A program made the position numbers and the translations under genes. DNA of 6,801 bases, taken from contig CAZDHT010000275.1 in assembly GCA_964505325.1 (NCBI GenBank), positions 1-6,801 of the forward strand. The letters run 5' to 3'. Each line of letters begins with the position of its first letter. Positions within the stretch are counted from its first letter, which is position 1. The notes under the pieces were generated by a model, which ran no database searches, had not been told where the DNA came from, and saw only the letters and a list, made by a program, of their open reading frames with translations. This document shows positions 1 to 6,590 of the stretch, piece by piece. The stretch comes from CAZDHT01 sp964505325. Its GTDB lineage: Bacteria > Planctomycetota > PUPC01.

Positions 1-51
1 CCCCGCTGTCAGCTCCACCATCACAACGCACAACCACACCTTGCCTTTCAC
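1..51 (-). CDS. 5' end of a divergent, probably exported protein (partial)
   Basis: Reading leftward, a GTG codon at 51-49 opens a frame of 17 codons that runs off the window: MKGKVWLCVVMVELTAG. A ribosome binding site GGAGGG (complement of 58-63) lies 6 bases upstream of the GTG, which is good spacing. The peptide has a Lys-rich start followed by a hydrophobic stretch, as in a Sec signal peptide, although the Glu at residue 13 inside that stretch is unusual. Nothing about function can be read from so little. It is divergent from the heparinase-fold gene, so the two may share a control region. The call rests on the binding site and the peptide pattern together; either alone would be weak. Confidence 0.5.
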   Translation of the reverse strand, partial: MKGKVWLCVVMVELTAG

Positions 52-127
52 AGTACGCCCTCCATTTCCGGTCTACCACGCGTATCATGCGCCGTCCGTT
101 CCGGCCCTGCAAGAAAGGTGTCCCCGC

Positions 128-146
128 GCCGCTTCACAGAAGCGGC
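128..146. repeat. Perfect 8-bp inverted repeat (hairpin)
   Basis: GCCGCTTC at 128-135 and GAAGCGGC at 139-146 are exact reverse complements around a 3-base loop (ACA). The hairpin lies in the divergent intergenic region, 77 bases upstream of the leftward GTG start. No run of T follows on the plus strand, so it is a poor intrinsic terminator in that direction. It could act in the leader of the leftward transcript or as a protein site. Its function is unknown. Confidence 0.5.
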
Positions 147-220
147 CCGTGGCGCGAACGGGCACGAAACGAGTACACTACACAGGCATACTGCTAACTT
201 GCGATGAAGTTGTCGGGGCT

Positions 221-230
221 TTCAATTGAA
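221..230. promoter_or_regulatory. Perfect 10-bp palindrome, candidate operator
   Basis: TTCAATTGAA reads the same on both strands. It is an AT-rich island in a GC-rich region, between two divergent genes, which is where a dimeric regulator could bind. No regulator gene is in the window and no second copy was noticed. A 10-bp palindrome can occur by chance, so the call is weak. Confidence 0.2.
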
Positions 231-454
231 CGCCCTGCGAGCGACGTCTGGGCGCTGTCACGAAGACCCCGCATCTGTGCTATCGACGCCGGGAGCCGGA
301 TGGACCTTGCCACCCCGCGCCCCTCAGGAGTATACTTCCAAGTGTCTCGCTCTTGCTGACGGCGAGCAGTTGGCGCAGGCGAGTAAGTCGGCTCGGAGGG
401 GACCAGTGCGTAGTTGTTCTTCGCCGCACGATCCGAAAGGTCTGGACAGAGCAC

Positions 455-460
455 AAGGAG
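455..460 (+). promoter_or_regulatory. Ribosome binding site that sets the start of the heparinase-fold gene
   Basis: AAGGAG is followed by an 8-base spacer and the ATG at 469. This picks ATG 469 over the in-frame TTG at 226. The protein also starts with a clean signal peptide at exactly this ATG. Confidence 0.8.
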
Positions 461-468
461 TGTTTCAG

Positions 469-3183
469 ATGCGCAAGGTGATGTTGGCGACACTGTGCCT
501 GGCGCTCGGCGCCTCGGCCGTCGCGGTCGCGGCAGAAACCGAGCAAGAACACATCACCGGGGTCTGGCCCCCGGAGCGCGTGGGCCGGAAGCCCTCGATC
601 GAGCCGGGCAAATGGGGCAAGAAGTGGGGGACCATCGAGTACGGCCACAAGGTCGAGCACTGCGCGCTTTCGCGCGAGGAGTTGGCGGAGTTCATCGGCA
701 AGATCGTGGAAGGCCATCCGCGGCTGCTGCTTCGGCCCAAGCCCTGGAAGGGCGGCCTGAGCCTCGCCGAGTTCCGCACGCGGGTGAAGAAGGAGCCCTG
801 GGCCACGGCGTTCGAGAAGCAAGTGGCGCGGAGGGCGAAGAGCGAAGCGAAGAAAGCTGTCGCGAGCAATAAGCCGCTCCGCTACCACAGCGGCCGGCCC
901 GTTGCTCTCTACTACCTGGCGACGGGCGACGAGTCGGTGGTCCCGTCGCTGGTCGGCTACGTCCTGGCGGCGAAGCCGATGTTCAACTGCGGCGGCGGCC
1001 TGGTGACCACGTGCCAGGTCTACGACTGGATCGCGAACAGCCCGAGCCTGACCGACGCGCAGAAGAAGAAGATGCGCGACCACATCGCCGCGACTGCGTT
1101 CCGGTGCGCCAAGGTACAGGAGTCCGGCCACGCGTTCGCCATGTTCCACCACCGCGGCGCGTGCGGGTGGATGGCCGACACCCTGGCCGCCGGGCTGGTC
1201 CTGCACGGCGAGCACCCGGACGCGGAGAAACTGCTGCGGTGGGGCGGCGGCTACTTCGTCAAGAACTACTTCCGCGGCTGGCGGCGCCTGGGCGGGCGGT
1301 GGAGCGACTATTACGTCGGGCCGCGGCAGATGCCCGGTGCCATCGCCTGCTGGGCCAGCGCCGTCGAAAAGCCCGACGTGTACGAGATCATCCGGCGCGA
1401 CTACGGCGACTGGCTCCAGGGGCACATGTACTTCCTGATGGCCGCCCGCCTGCCCAGCAAGACCTTCTCCACCCCGACCGCGGGGTTCCTGCACAGCCAG
1501 GTTCAGCGGCTTTCGAGCCCCACCAACTACATGCTCATCGGCCGTGGCTACAAGAACCCCGACGCCTACGCCTACCTGCGCTGGATGAACAAGGGCCAGC
1601 GCGGCGCCGTGGATCCCAAGCTCGATCCCCTGCTCTACGACGAGGAGACCGACAACAAGAAGTCCTGGTTCGAGCAGAGCCGCCCGTTCACCTGGATGTG
1701 GGGCCGCGACGGAAACGGCTACGTGCAGATGCGGTCCAAAGGCTGGGCGGCGGACACCACCGTCGTCGAGTTCCGCTGCGGCGACTACGTCTGGAGCCAC
1801 GCCCTGAGCTGCAACAACAACTCGTTTTACATCTATCACAAGGGCCACCTCGCCCTGCACAGCGGGGTCTACGACGACTACTACCGAGGCGAGCACACGG
1901 GGCACTACTACCCGCGGACCGTCGCCTCGAACAGCATGCTGATCCACCAGCCGGGCGAGTGGTGGTGGTCGCGGGAGACGCTCCCCGCGCACGGCGGACA
2001 GCGCCTGCCCTACCGCGGCGGCTCGACCAACTTCACGTACGACGAGTACCTCTCGCGCCTCGACGCCAAACACCGGCTCGAGATGGGGGAGATCCTCGCG
2101 TTCGAGCACGCCGACGATCACAGTTGGTCCTACGTCTGCGGCGACGCTACCGACGCCTACAACAACCCCAAGTACTGCGACGTGTCTCGCGACAAGACGA
2201 AAAAGAACAAGCCCAAGATCGACCTGTTCACCCGCTCGATGGTCTACCTGCCAAAGGCGAACCACCTGCTGGTGTTCGACCGGGTGAACGCGCTCGACGC
2301 CAGCTATCGCAAAGCGTGGCTCTTGCACTCGACGGGGAAGCCGGAGATCAACGGCAAGATCGTCAAGACGCAGGTCCCGGGGCACATCGAGGACTTCGAC
2401 GGGGACACCGTGCAGGTCACCTGGGCGGGCGGGATCATCCCGCCGCCGGACCCCAAGGACCCAGGCCGGCTGTTCGTGAAAAGCTTCCTGCCCAGGGAGC
2501 GGGTCATCCGCCGCATCGGCGGGAAGGACCACGAGTTCTGGGTGGGCGGGAAGAACCGGCCGGTGCTCCGATACACCGGGTGCATAAAGCCGGGCACGCG
2601 CCACCCCATCGAAGCGGGCAACTGGCGCATCGAGGTCTCGCCGACGCGGCCCGCCAAGTTCAACAACTTCCTGCACCTCATCCACATCTGCGACACGCGG
2701 ACGAACAAGATGCCGCCCGCCGAAATGATCGCCGCCAAGGACGACAAGATGATCGGTCTTGTTGCCGGCGGCTGGCTGGTGATGTTCGGGAAGAAGGGCG
2801 AGGTCGAGGGCGACGTGAGCTACACGGCGCCCAACGACAAGACCGAGCACCTGCTCGTCGACCTGAAACGCGACGGCAAGTACAAGGTCTCGGGCGTCGC
2901 CGACGGCGAGAAGGAGCTGACCGCCAGCAAGGAAGGCGCCCTGCGCTTCGCGACGGAGCACGAGGCGACCGTGCGCCTCGCGCCCGTGGAGCTCCCTATT
3001 GCCAAGGGGGCCAACGTGAAGGCTCGCAAGCGCCTTGACCATTCGGCACCGCTCCGGCCTGGTACCCCGGCGAGACGGGCACGGGGTGACGGGGGGGGGA
3101 ACATAATCGCTGTGCTGCCGCCGGTGCATCTGATTTCCCCGATAGGAGCCGCCGACCGATGCGCCTTACCGACATCGATCTGA
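469..3183 (+). CDS. Secreted heparinase II/III-fold protein, candidate polysaccharide lyase
   Basis: A 904-residue protein as read. Residues 1 to about 22 form a Sec signal peptide (MRK, hydrophobic core, AVAVAA), so it acts outside the cytoplasm. Known members of this fold have an alpha/alpha toroid followed by beta-sandwich domains and cleave uronic-acid polysaccharides by beta-elimination. The sequence shows the family-like opening HPRLLLRP (about 85), a helical region with paired His 227-228 and a WSDYY segment (278-282), then the C-terminal sheet signature from FRCGDYVWSH (H444) through NNNSFYIYHKG to the RTVASNS segment (to 489). Family-typical metal-site residues look replaced: Leu446, His464 and Ser487 where His, Asp and His are usual. 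It may therefore be a divergent lyase or a non-lyase member. Residues 856-904 are Arg/Pro/Gly-rich, contain a G9 tract and run 25 bases into the next gene; they look like read-through past a lost stop. The substrate is unknown. Confidence 0.85.
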   Translation: MRKVMLATLCLALGASAVAVAAETEQEHITGVWPPERVGRKPSIEPGKWGKKWGTIEYGHKVEHCALSREELAEFIGKIVEGHPRLLLRPKPWKGGLSLAEFRTRVKKEPWATAFEKQVARRAKSEAKKAVASNKPLRYHSGRPVALYYLATGDESVVPSLVGYVLAAKPMFNCGGGLVTTCQVYDWIANSPSLTDAQKKKMRDHIAATAFRCAKVQESGHAFAMFHHRGACGWMADTLAAGLVLHGEHPDAEKLLRWGGGYFVKNYFRGWRRLGGRWSDYYVGPRQMPGAIACWASAVEKPDVYEIIRRDYGDWLQGHMYFLMAARLPSKTFSTPTAGFLHSQVQRLSSPTNYMLIGRGYKNPDAYAYLRWMNKGQRGAVDPKLDPLLYDEETDNKKSWFEQSRPFTWMWGRDGNGYVQMRSKGWAADTTVVEFRCGDYVWSHALSCNNNSFYIYHKGHLALHSGVYDDYYRGEHTGHYYPRTVASNSMLIHQPGEWWWSRETLPAHGGQRLPYRGGSTNFTYDEYLSRLDAKHRLEMGEILAFEHADDHSWSYVCGDATDAYNNPKYCDVSRDKTKKNKPKIDLFTRSMVYLPKANHLLVFDRVNALDASYRKAWLLHSTGKPEINGKIVKTQVPGHIEDFDGDTVQVTWAGGIIPPPDPKDPGRLFVKSFLPRERVIRRIGGKDHEFWVGGKNRPVLRYTGCIKPGTRHPIEAGNWRIEVSPTRPAKFNNFLHLIHICDTRTNKMPPAEMIAAKDDKMIGLVAGGWLVMFGKKGEVEGDVSYTAPNDKTEHLLVDLKRDGKYKVSGVADGEKELTASKEGALRFATEHEATVRLAPVELPIAKGANVKARKRLDHSAPLRPGTPARRARGDGGGNIIAVLPPVHLISPIGAADRCALPTSI
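3091..3099 (+). repeat. G9 homopolymer at the gene junction
   Basis: Nine consecutive G bases lie in the C-terminal tail of the heparinase-fold gene, 60 bases before the phosphorylase ATG. As read, translation continues to the TGA at 3181-3183. With eight G the frame would meet TAA at 3104-3106, giving an 878-residue protein. With ten G the frame would continue without a stop into the phosphorylase frame, giving a fusion of about 1750 residues. The tract may be a sequencing or assembly error, or a true slippage site. Confidence 0.8.
3144..3148 (+). promoter_or_regulatory. Ribosome binding site of the phosphorylase gene
   Basis: AGGAG with a 10-base spacer to the ATG at 3159. It lies inside the tail of the upstream gene as read, which suggests coupled translation and also that the upstream tail was not originally coding. 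Confidence 0.7.
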
Positions 3184-5720
3184 AGGGGCTGGGCAGGTTC
3201 TGCGACGCCCCGGCCACGTTCGAGTGCACGCGCTATCACCTCCCCGCGCCGTGGGACTACGTGTATACCAACGGCGACGTGCTGCTGCGCGTCCGCCAGG
3301 ACGGCGCGGGCTACCTCCAGGCGCACCCGCCCCAGGGCGTACCGTTGCTGGCCGGCCCCCCGCTGCTGCACCGCGCGAACGGCCACTGCACGCCCAACAT
3401 GTTCACCTGGATCATCACGGGAACTTGCAGGCGCCGCGAAGCCTTCACCAACTTCTACCACCCCGCGCTGCCCTCGCCGCGTGCGGCCGCCGAGCCCGAC
3501 GAGTATGCCTGCACGTTTTCGCCCGAGTGCGCCCGGTACCGGCTGCGCCGGGGCGACTGGCTGGTGGAGACCGAGGCATGGGTCCCGCCCGCGGGCGCGC
3601 TCATGGTGATGACCGTGACAGTGAGAAACGTGGGGCGGAGGCGGCGGGCCTGCACGGTGATGCCGGTGGTCCGGCCGCTCCTGGCCCAGTTCGGGCTGCC
3701 GCCGTGGGACGTGCCAAGCTGGTACCAGACCTCGGCGTTCTGCTGGGTCGACAGGCGACCGGCCTTCTGGCTCGAGACGCGCGACCCGGGCGGCGACCCC
3801 GCCCGGCGAATCCGCGCCGCCGTGGTCAGTGACCTCAAGCCCGAATTGTTCGAGGTAGCCTGTGACCGCTTCGTAGGATCGGGGCAGTGGTCCGGACCTC
3901 AGGCCGTATGGGACGGGCGCCTGGCGCTGGCCCCGGCGCCACAGGCGATCCCGCCCTACGGCCGGGTCGGTGCGGAGAACGCAGCCGTTGGTCAGCCGCC
4001 CGTCGCCGCGCTGGCACGGCGGGTCTCCTTGCGCCCCGGCGGCCGGCTCCGGTTCACCACGGTCTTCGGCCTGCTGCCGGACACGGCGGACGGCAGGCTG
4101 CCCCGCATTGCCGGCTTGCGAAGGTTGGCACGCTACCTGGACCCTGCCGCCCGCAAGCGGGGCCTCGCCACGTTACGGAAGAAGTCGCAGCAGCTCCTGG
4201 CCCGCCGGCGGATCGACACGCCGGACAAATGTCTCAGCCGGTACGTCACCGAGTTCCTCGCGCTCCAGGCCCACTGGGTCAGTGTGCTGGATCGCGGCTG
4301 GCCGAGCGGATCGCGCGGTACGCGCGACGCCGCCCAGGACGCCACGAGCCTGGTCCCCACCCATCCGGACCTGTCGCGAAGCCGCCTGTTGGAGATTCTG
4401 AGCCACCAGGGCACCGACGGATTGTTCCCTCGCGGCTACAGCTTGATACGAAGACGGGACCCGCTGGAAAGAGGCGGCCACGTCGACGCGGGCGCCTTCG
4501 TGTGGGAACTTGTGTGGGAGTACGTGTGCTACACGCGGGATTTCGACGTCCTGCGGGAGAGCGTGGCGTGGGCCGATTCCGATCGCAGGTCGTCGGTGCT
4601 CGAACACGTGCTGCGGCTGTTCGCGTACTACATCGCCCGCGAGAACCTGGGGCGGCACGGCCTGTGCAAGATCCGCGGCGGCGACTGGAACGATTCGATC
4701 AACCGCGCCGGGCTCGAGGGCCGCGGCGAGACCGTGATGGTCTCTTGCCAGGTCGTCCTAGGGCTCGAGCAGGCCGTGCGATTCCTGAAGCATCCGGCGG
4801 TGAAAGACCGATCGCGCCGCGTCGCCGCGGCCGCCACGCGATTCGCCGCCGCCGCGAAGGCCCTGCGCCGGAACCTGCTTCGGCACGCTTGGAACGCCTC
4901 CCGATACTTCAACGCGGTCTTCACCGACGCCGGCCAGTGGGTGTTCTCGCCCAAAGATCCGGACGGGAGGAAACGCGTCAACGGCCCGGCCAATTCATTC
5001 GCCGTCATCGCCGGAATTGTCCAGGGCCCGGACCGCGACGCGGTCTTTGATGCTCTCGACGGCCTCCGCGGGCCGTTCGGGTGGCGGCTTTTTGATCCGC
5101 CGATCGGGCATCCCCCGATCGCCAAGCTCGGCCGCATCGGTCAGGGCGACCTCGCGCCAGGGATGGGCGAGAACGGAACGCCGTACAACCACGGGGCCCA
5201 AGGCTTTCTCGGCCGCGCGGCCTGGACGGCCGGCAAGGGGAACATGCTGTACGACGTCCTGCGGTACATGCTGCCCTACGACCAGGAGGCCCACCCGGTG
5301 CAGGTGGCAAAGACCGCGCCCTACGCCGTCGTCAACCACTGGAAGGAAGTCATCGGGCTGGAAGGGCTCGGCGGGGACGCGTTCCTGACGGGCAGCATCG
5401 CCACGGCGGTCCGCAATGTCTACGAGGGCCTGGTGGGCTTCCGGCCCGACCTCGAGCACGTCGTGATCGACCCCTGCATCCCGTCCGAGTGGAACGGCCT
5501 GACGGCCGAGGTCGGCTTCTTCGGCGGCCGGTGCCGCATCCGCGTGCGCAATCCGGAGCACGTCGAGTGCGGGGTGGCCGAGCTGCGATTGAACGGGCGG
5601 ACCGCCGGGCGCCGCCGCTTCGACGTGCGGCTCGGGCGCGAGGTCGTCGCCATCCCGATTTCAGACCTGCGAGCCGGGCACAACCGCCGGATCGACGTCG
5701 CCCTCGGTCAACTGTCTTGA
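3159..5720 (+). CDS. GH94-family glycoside phosphorylase
   Basis: An 853-residue protein without a signal peptide, so probably cytoplasmic. GH94 enzymes (cellobiose, chitobiose and related phosphorylases, formerly GT36) use inorganic phosphate to split a beta-linked disaccharide with inversion, giving an alpha-sugar 1-phosphate. The sequence shows an N-terminal beta-sandwich region (about 1-310), then an (alpha/alpha)6-barrel. The barrel holds RDAAQD (389-394); GGDWND, with Asp512 matching the catalytic acid; and ENGTPYNH (671-678), whose His678 fits the phosphate-binding His. TGS (744-746) follows, then the C-terminal signature GFRPDLEHVVIDPCIPSEWNG. All main motifs are present and the length is usual, so it should be active. 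The residue after GDWND is Ser, where Gly or Ala is common. Specificity cannot be read from the sequence. It overlaps the upstream lyase-like gene by 25 bases and is probably in the same transcript. Confidence 0.92.
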   Translation: MRLTDIDLKGLGRFCDAPATFECTRYHLPAPWDYVYTNGDVLLRVRQDGAGYLQAHPPQGVPLLAGPPLLHRANGHCTPNMFTWIITGTCRRREAFTNFYHPALPSPRAAAEPDEYACTFSPECARYRLRRGDWLVETEAWVPPAGALMVMTVTVRNVGRRRRACTVMPVVRPLLAQFGLPPWDVPSWYQTSAFCWVDRRPAFWLETRDPGGDPARRIRAAVVSDLKPELFEVACDRFVGSGQWSGPQAVWDGRLALAPAPQAIPPYGRVGAENAAVGQPPVAALARRVSLRPGGRLRFTTVFGLLPDTADGRLPRIAGLRRLARYLDPAARKRGLATLRKKSQQLLARRRIDTPDKCLSRYVTEFLALQAHWVSVLDRGWPSGSRGTRDAAQDATSLVPTHPDLSRSRLLEILSHQGTDGLFPRGYSLIRRRDPLERGGHVDAGAFVWELVWEYVCYTRDFDVLRESVAWADSDRRSSVLEHVLRLFAYYIARENLGRHGLCKIRGGDWNDSINRAGLEGRGETVMVSCQVVLGLEQAVRFLKHPAVKDRSRRVAAAATRFAAAAKALRRNLLRHAWNASRYFNAVFTDAGQWVFSPKDPDGRKRVNGPANSFAVIAGIVQGPDRDAVFDALDGLRGPFGWRLFDPPIGHPPIAKLGRIGQGDLAPGMGENGTPYNHGAQGFLGRAAWTAGKGNMLYDVLRYMLPYDQEAHPVQVAKTAPYAVVNHWKEVIGLEGLGGDAFLTGSIATAVRNVYEGLVGFRPDLEHVVIDPCIPSEWNGLTAEVGFFGGRCRIRVRNPEHVECGVAELRLNGRTAGRRRFDVRLGREVVAIPISDLRAGHNRRIDVALGQLS

Positions 5721-5773
5721 AGGTGCCGGCGTCCGCTCAGGTTTGACCTTGTGCGCCGAAAGCGGGAACCGGT

Positions 5774-5790
5774 CGGCAGCGAAGCTGCCG
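5774..5790 (+). terminator. Hairpin after the phosphorylase gene, weak terminator candidate
   Basis: CGGCAGC and GCTGCCG form a 7-bp stem with a GAA loop, starting 54 bases after the phosphorylase stop. No T run follows, so it does not meet the usual rule for an intrinsic terminator. It may instead be a stabilising 3' hairpin or part of a dispersed repeat. Confidence 0.3.
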
Positions 5791-5820
5791 TGGGAGTTTG
5801 CGGAGCAAAATCGCAGCTTA

Positions 5821-5870
5821 TGTCATGCTGAGCCCTTCGGCTTCGCTCAGGACAGGCTGCACGAAGCATC
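5821..5870. repeat. Nested inverted-repeat element, dispersed-repeat type
   Basis: TGTC (5821-5824) plus CTGAGC (5828-5833) pair with GCTCAG (5845-5850) plus GACA (5851-5854), leaving a 3-base bulge (ATG) and an 11-base loop containing CTTCGG. A second, overlapping pair is ATGCT (5825-5829) with AGCAT (5865-5869), so two alternative folds exist. From memory, very similar sequence (TGCTGAGCCCTTCGGCTTCG and its complement) occurs in many copies between genes in planctomycete, chloroflexi and other environmental genomes, where its translation is often miscalled as the peptide CPERSRR. Only one copy is in this window. Confidence 0.6.
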
Positions 5871-5918
5871 TCTGTCGTGTCCCCCGGAATGCCTTTTGAC
5901 ACATGACCGTCAATAGTT

Positions 5919-6126
5919 TGCGGCGGTCGCCCGGGTCACCTCGCCGGCGGCGTCGAACAGACGTTCCGTGCGCTGCTGCGGACCGCGGCCGATGGCAAGA
6001 AGCCGGCGGAACTGAAGCTCAAGGCGGCATCCGTTTGGGACGGCATGCCCGCGGCACACGGACGGCTCTGCGTGTCAACAACCCTGAACGGCAAAGTCCG
6101 CTGCCTGCTGGCTGGGCGGCAAGTGA
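5919..6126 (+). pseudogene. Decayed C-terminal fragment of a PQQ-like beta-propeller protein
   Basis: In the frame that follows a TGA at 5904-5906, the translation includes AADGKKPAELKLKAASVWDG and then MPAAHGRLCVSTTLNGKVRC. This closely resembles the last blade of planctomycete PQQ-like beta-propeller proteins, which typically read like AADGK-LAE-KL--PPVWDGMAAA-GRLY-S--DGKV-C-GGK. No start codon or ribosome binding site precedes it, and the rest of the protein is missing. Near the end the original frame runs on past the expected stop, while a +1 shift gives LGGK and a TGA at 6124-6126, the usual family ending. So the remnant is both truncated and frameshifted. It begins within about 50 bases of the inverted-repeat element, which may mark a rearrangement point. 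The left boundary is approximate. Confidence 0.6.
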
Positions 6127-6152
6127 TGCGACGCGCGTGTCGCCCCACGCCC

Positions 6153-6167
6153 GCCGCGCCTCGCGGC
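6153..6167. terminator. Hairpin between converging genes, weak terminator candidate
   Basis: GCCGCG and CGCGGC form a 6-bp stem with a 3-base loop (CCT), 25 bases beyond the stop of the leftward lipoprotein gene. There is no T run on either side. In such GC-rich sequence a stem like this can arise by chance, so this is only a candidate. Confidence 0.2.
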
Positions 6168-6191
6168 CACAGGCTTGTTCTTGCAGCAACA

Positions 6192-6584
6192 CTAGTTCAC
6201 GGTCACGTTCAGGCTATGGTGGCCGGTCGTGCCGTCGGTCATATTGACCGTGATTTTGATCACGTAAGTCCCGGCTTGACCGTACGTGTGCTGAACCCGG
6301 CCGCTGCGCCCCTGGTTGACGGTGTGCTCTCCGTCCCCCCATTGGACGGTGAGCTTCTGCTGACGGGCCGTCGTGCCCACACGGCGGGCGTTCACGGTCA
6401 TGCTCACGTTACGTCCCTGCACCTTGGGCCCCTTCACCGAGATGCGCAACTCTCCCTGCTGAGCGCTTCGGGGCGCTCCCGCGACCACCGGCTCGCCGCG
6501 CTCCTCACCGTTGCCGCAACCTGCAATGATCAACGAAGCCACAACAAACAGCCCCAGCAGACCCCAGCCTACAACACGTTTCAT
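6192..6584 (-). CDS. Small lipoprotein with a PKD-like domain
   Basis: A 130-residue protein. Residues 1-22 are a lipoprotein signal peptide ending in the lipobox IIAG-C, with Cys23 as the lipid-bearing residue. Residues 26-45 look like a flexible linker. Residues 46-130 form one Ig-like PKD-type domain, shown by WGDG (82-85), the H-T-Y / AGTY segment (99-107) and alternating strands ending in LNVTVN. PKD domains mediate binding between proteins or to carbohydrates and are usually parts of larger surface proteins, so a lone one is notable. No catalytic domain is present. The residue after Cys is Gly, not the Asp that retains lipoproteins in the inner membrane of E. coli, so an outer-membrane place is possible. 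The start at ATG 6584 is chosen because AAGGAGG lies 6 bases upstream; an ATG 18 bases earlier would overlap that site. It faces the lyase-phosphorylase pair and has no clear link to it. Confidence 0.85.
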   Translation of the reverse strand: MKRVVGWGLLGLFVVASLIIAGCGNGEERGEPVVAGAPRSAQQGELRISVKGPKVQGRNVSMTVNARRVGTTARQQKLTVQWGDGEHTVNQGRSGRVQHTYGQAGTYVIKITVNMTDGTTGHHSLNVTVN

Positions 6585-6590
6585 CCCGCT

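Larger units (their letters stand above)
52..468. other. Divergent intergenic region, probable control region
   Basis: This 417-base stretch separates the divergent partial gene on the left from the heparinase-fold gene. Open frames cross it on both strands, but none has a ribosome binding site or a recognisable protein pattern. The upstream extension of the heparinase-fold frame to a TTG at 226 is best read as non-coding. The region holds a perfect hairpin (128-146), a perfect palindrome (221-230) and the ribosome binding site at 455-460. I found no pair of -35 and -10 boxes that is convincing on either strand. Confidence 0.5.

Noticed and set aside
41..229. A 62-codon plus-strand frame at the left edge
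   Set aside because: It has no ribosome binding site and no recognisable pattern, and it overlaps the better-supported leftward gene start.
226..468. N-terminal extension of the heparinase-fold protein from a TTG at 226
   Set aside because: It would bury the signal peptide behind 81 residues of no recognisable pattern, while ATG 469 has AAGGAG at good spacing.
1011..3038. A 675-codon plus-strand frame inside the heparinase-fold gene
   Set aside because: It is Arg/Pro/Ala-rich and low in complexity, and it is a shifted frame of a well-supported gene.
280..3129. A 949-codon open frame on the minus strand, antisense to the heparinase-fold gene
   Set aside because: Its translation is dominated by Val, Ala, Arg, Pro and Leu with no domain pattern. 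This is what the reverse strand of a GC-rich gene gives, and the plus-strand frame has a signal peptide, a binding site and family motifs.
3887..5050. A 387-codon plus-strand frame inside the phosphorylase gene
   Set aside because: It is Arg-, Gly- and Pro-rich with no motif. The overlapping frame carries the full GH94 signature, so this is a shadow.
5708..5902. A 64-codon minus-strand frame containing the peptide CPERSRR
   Set aside because: This peptide is the translation of the dispersed inverted repeat and is a known kind of false gene call. No ribosome binding site supports it.
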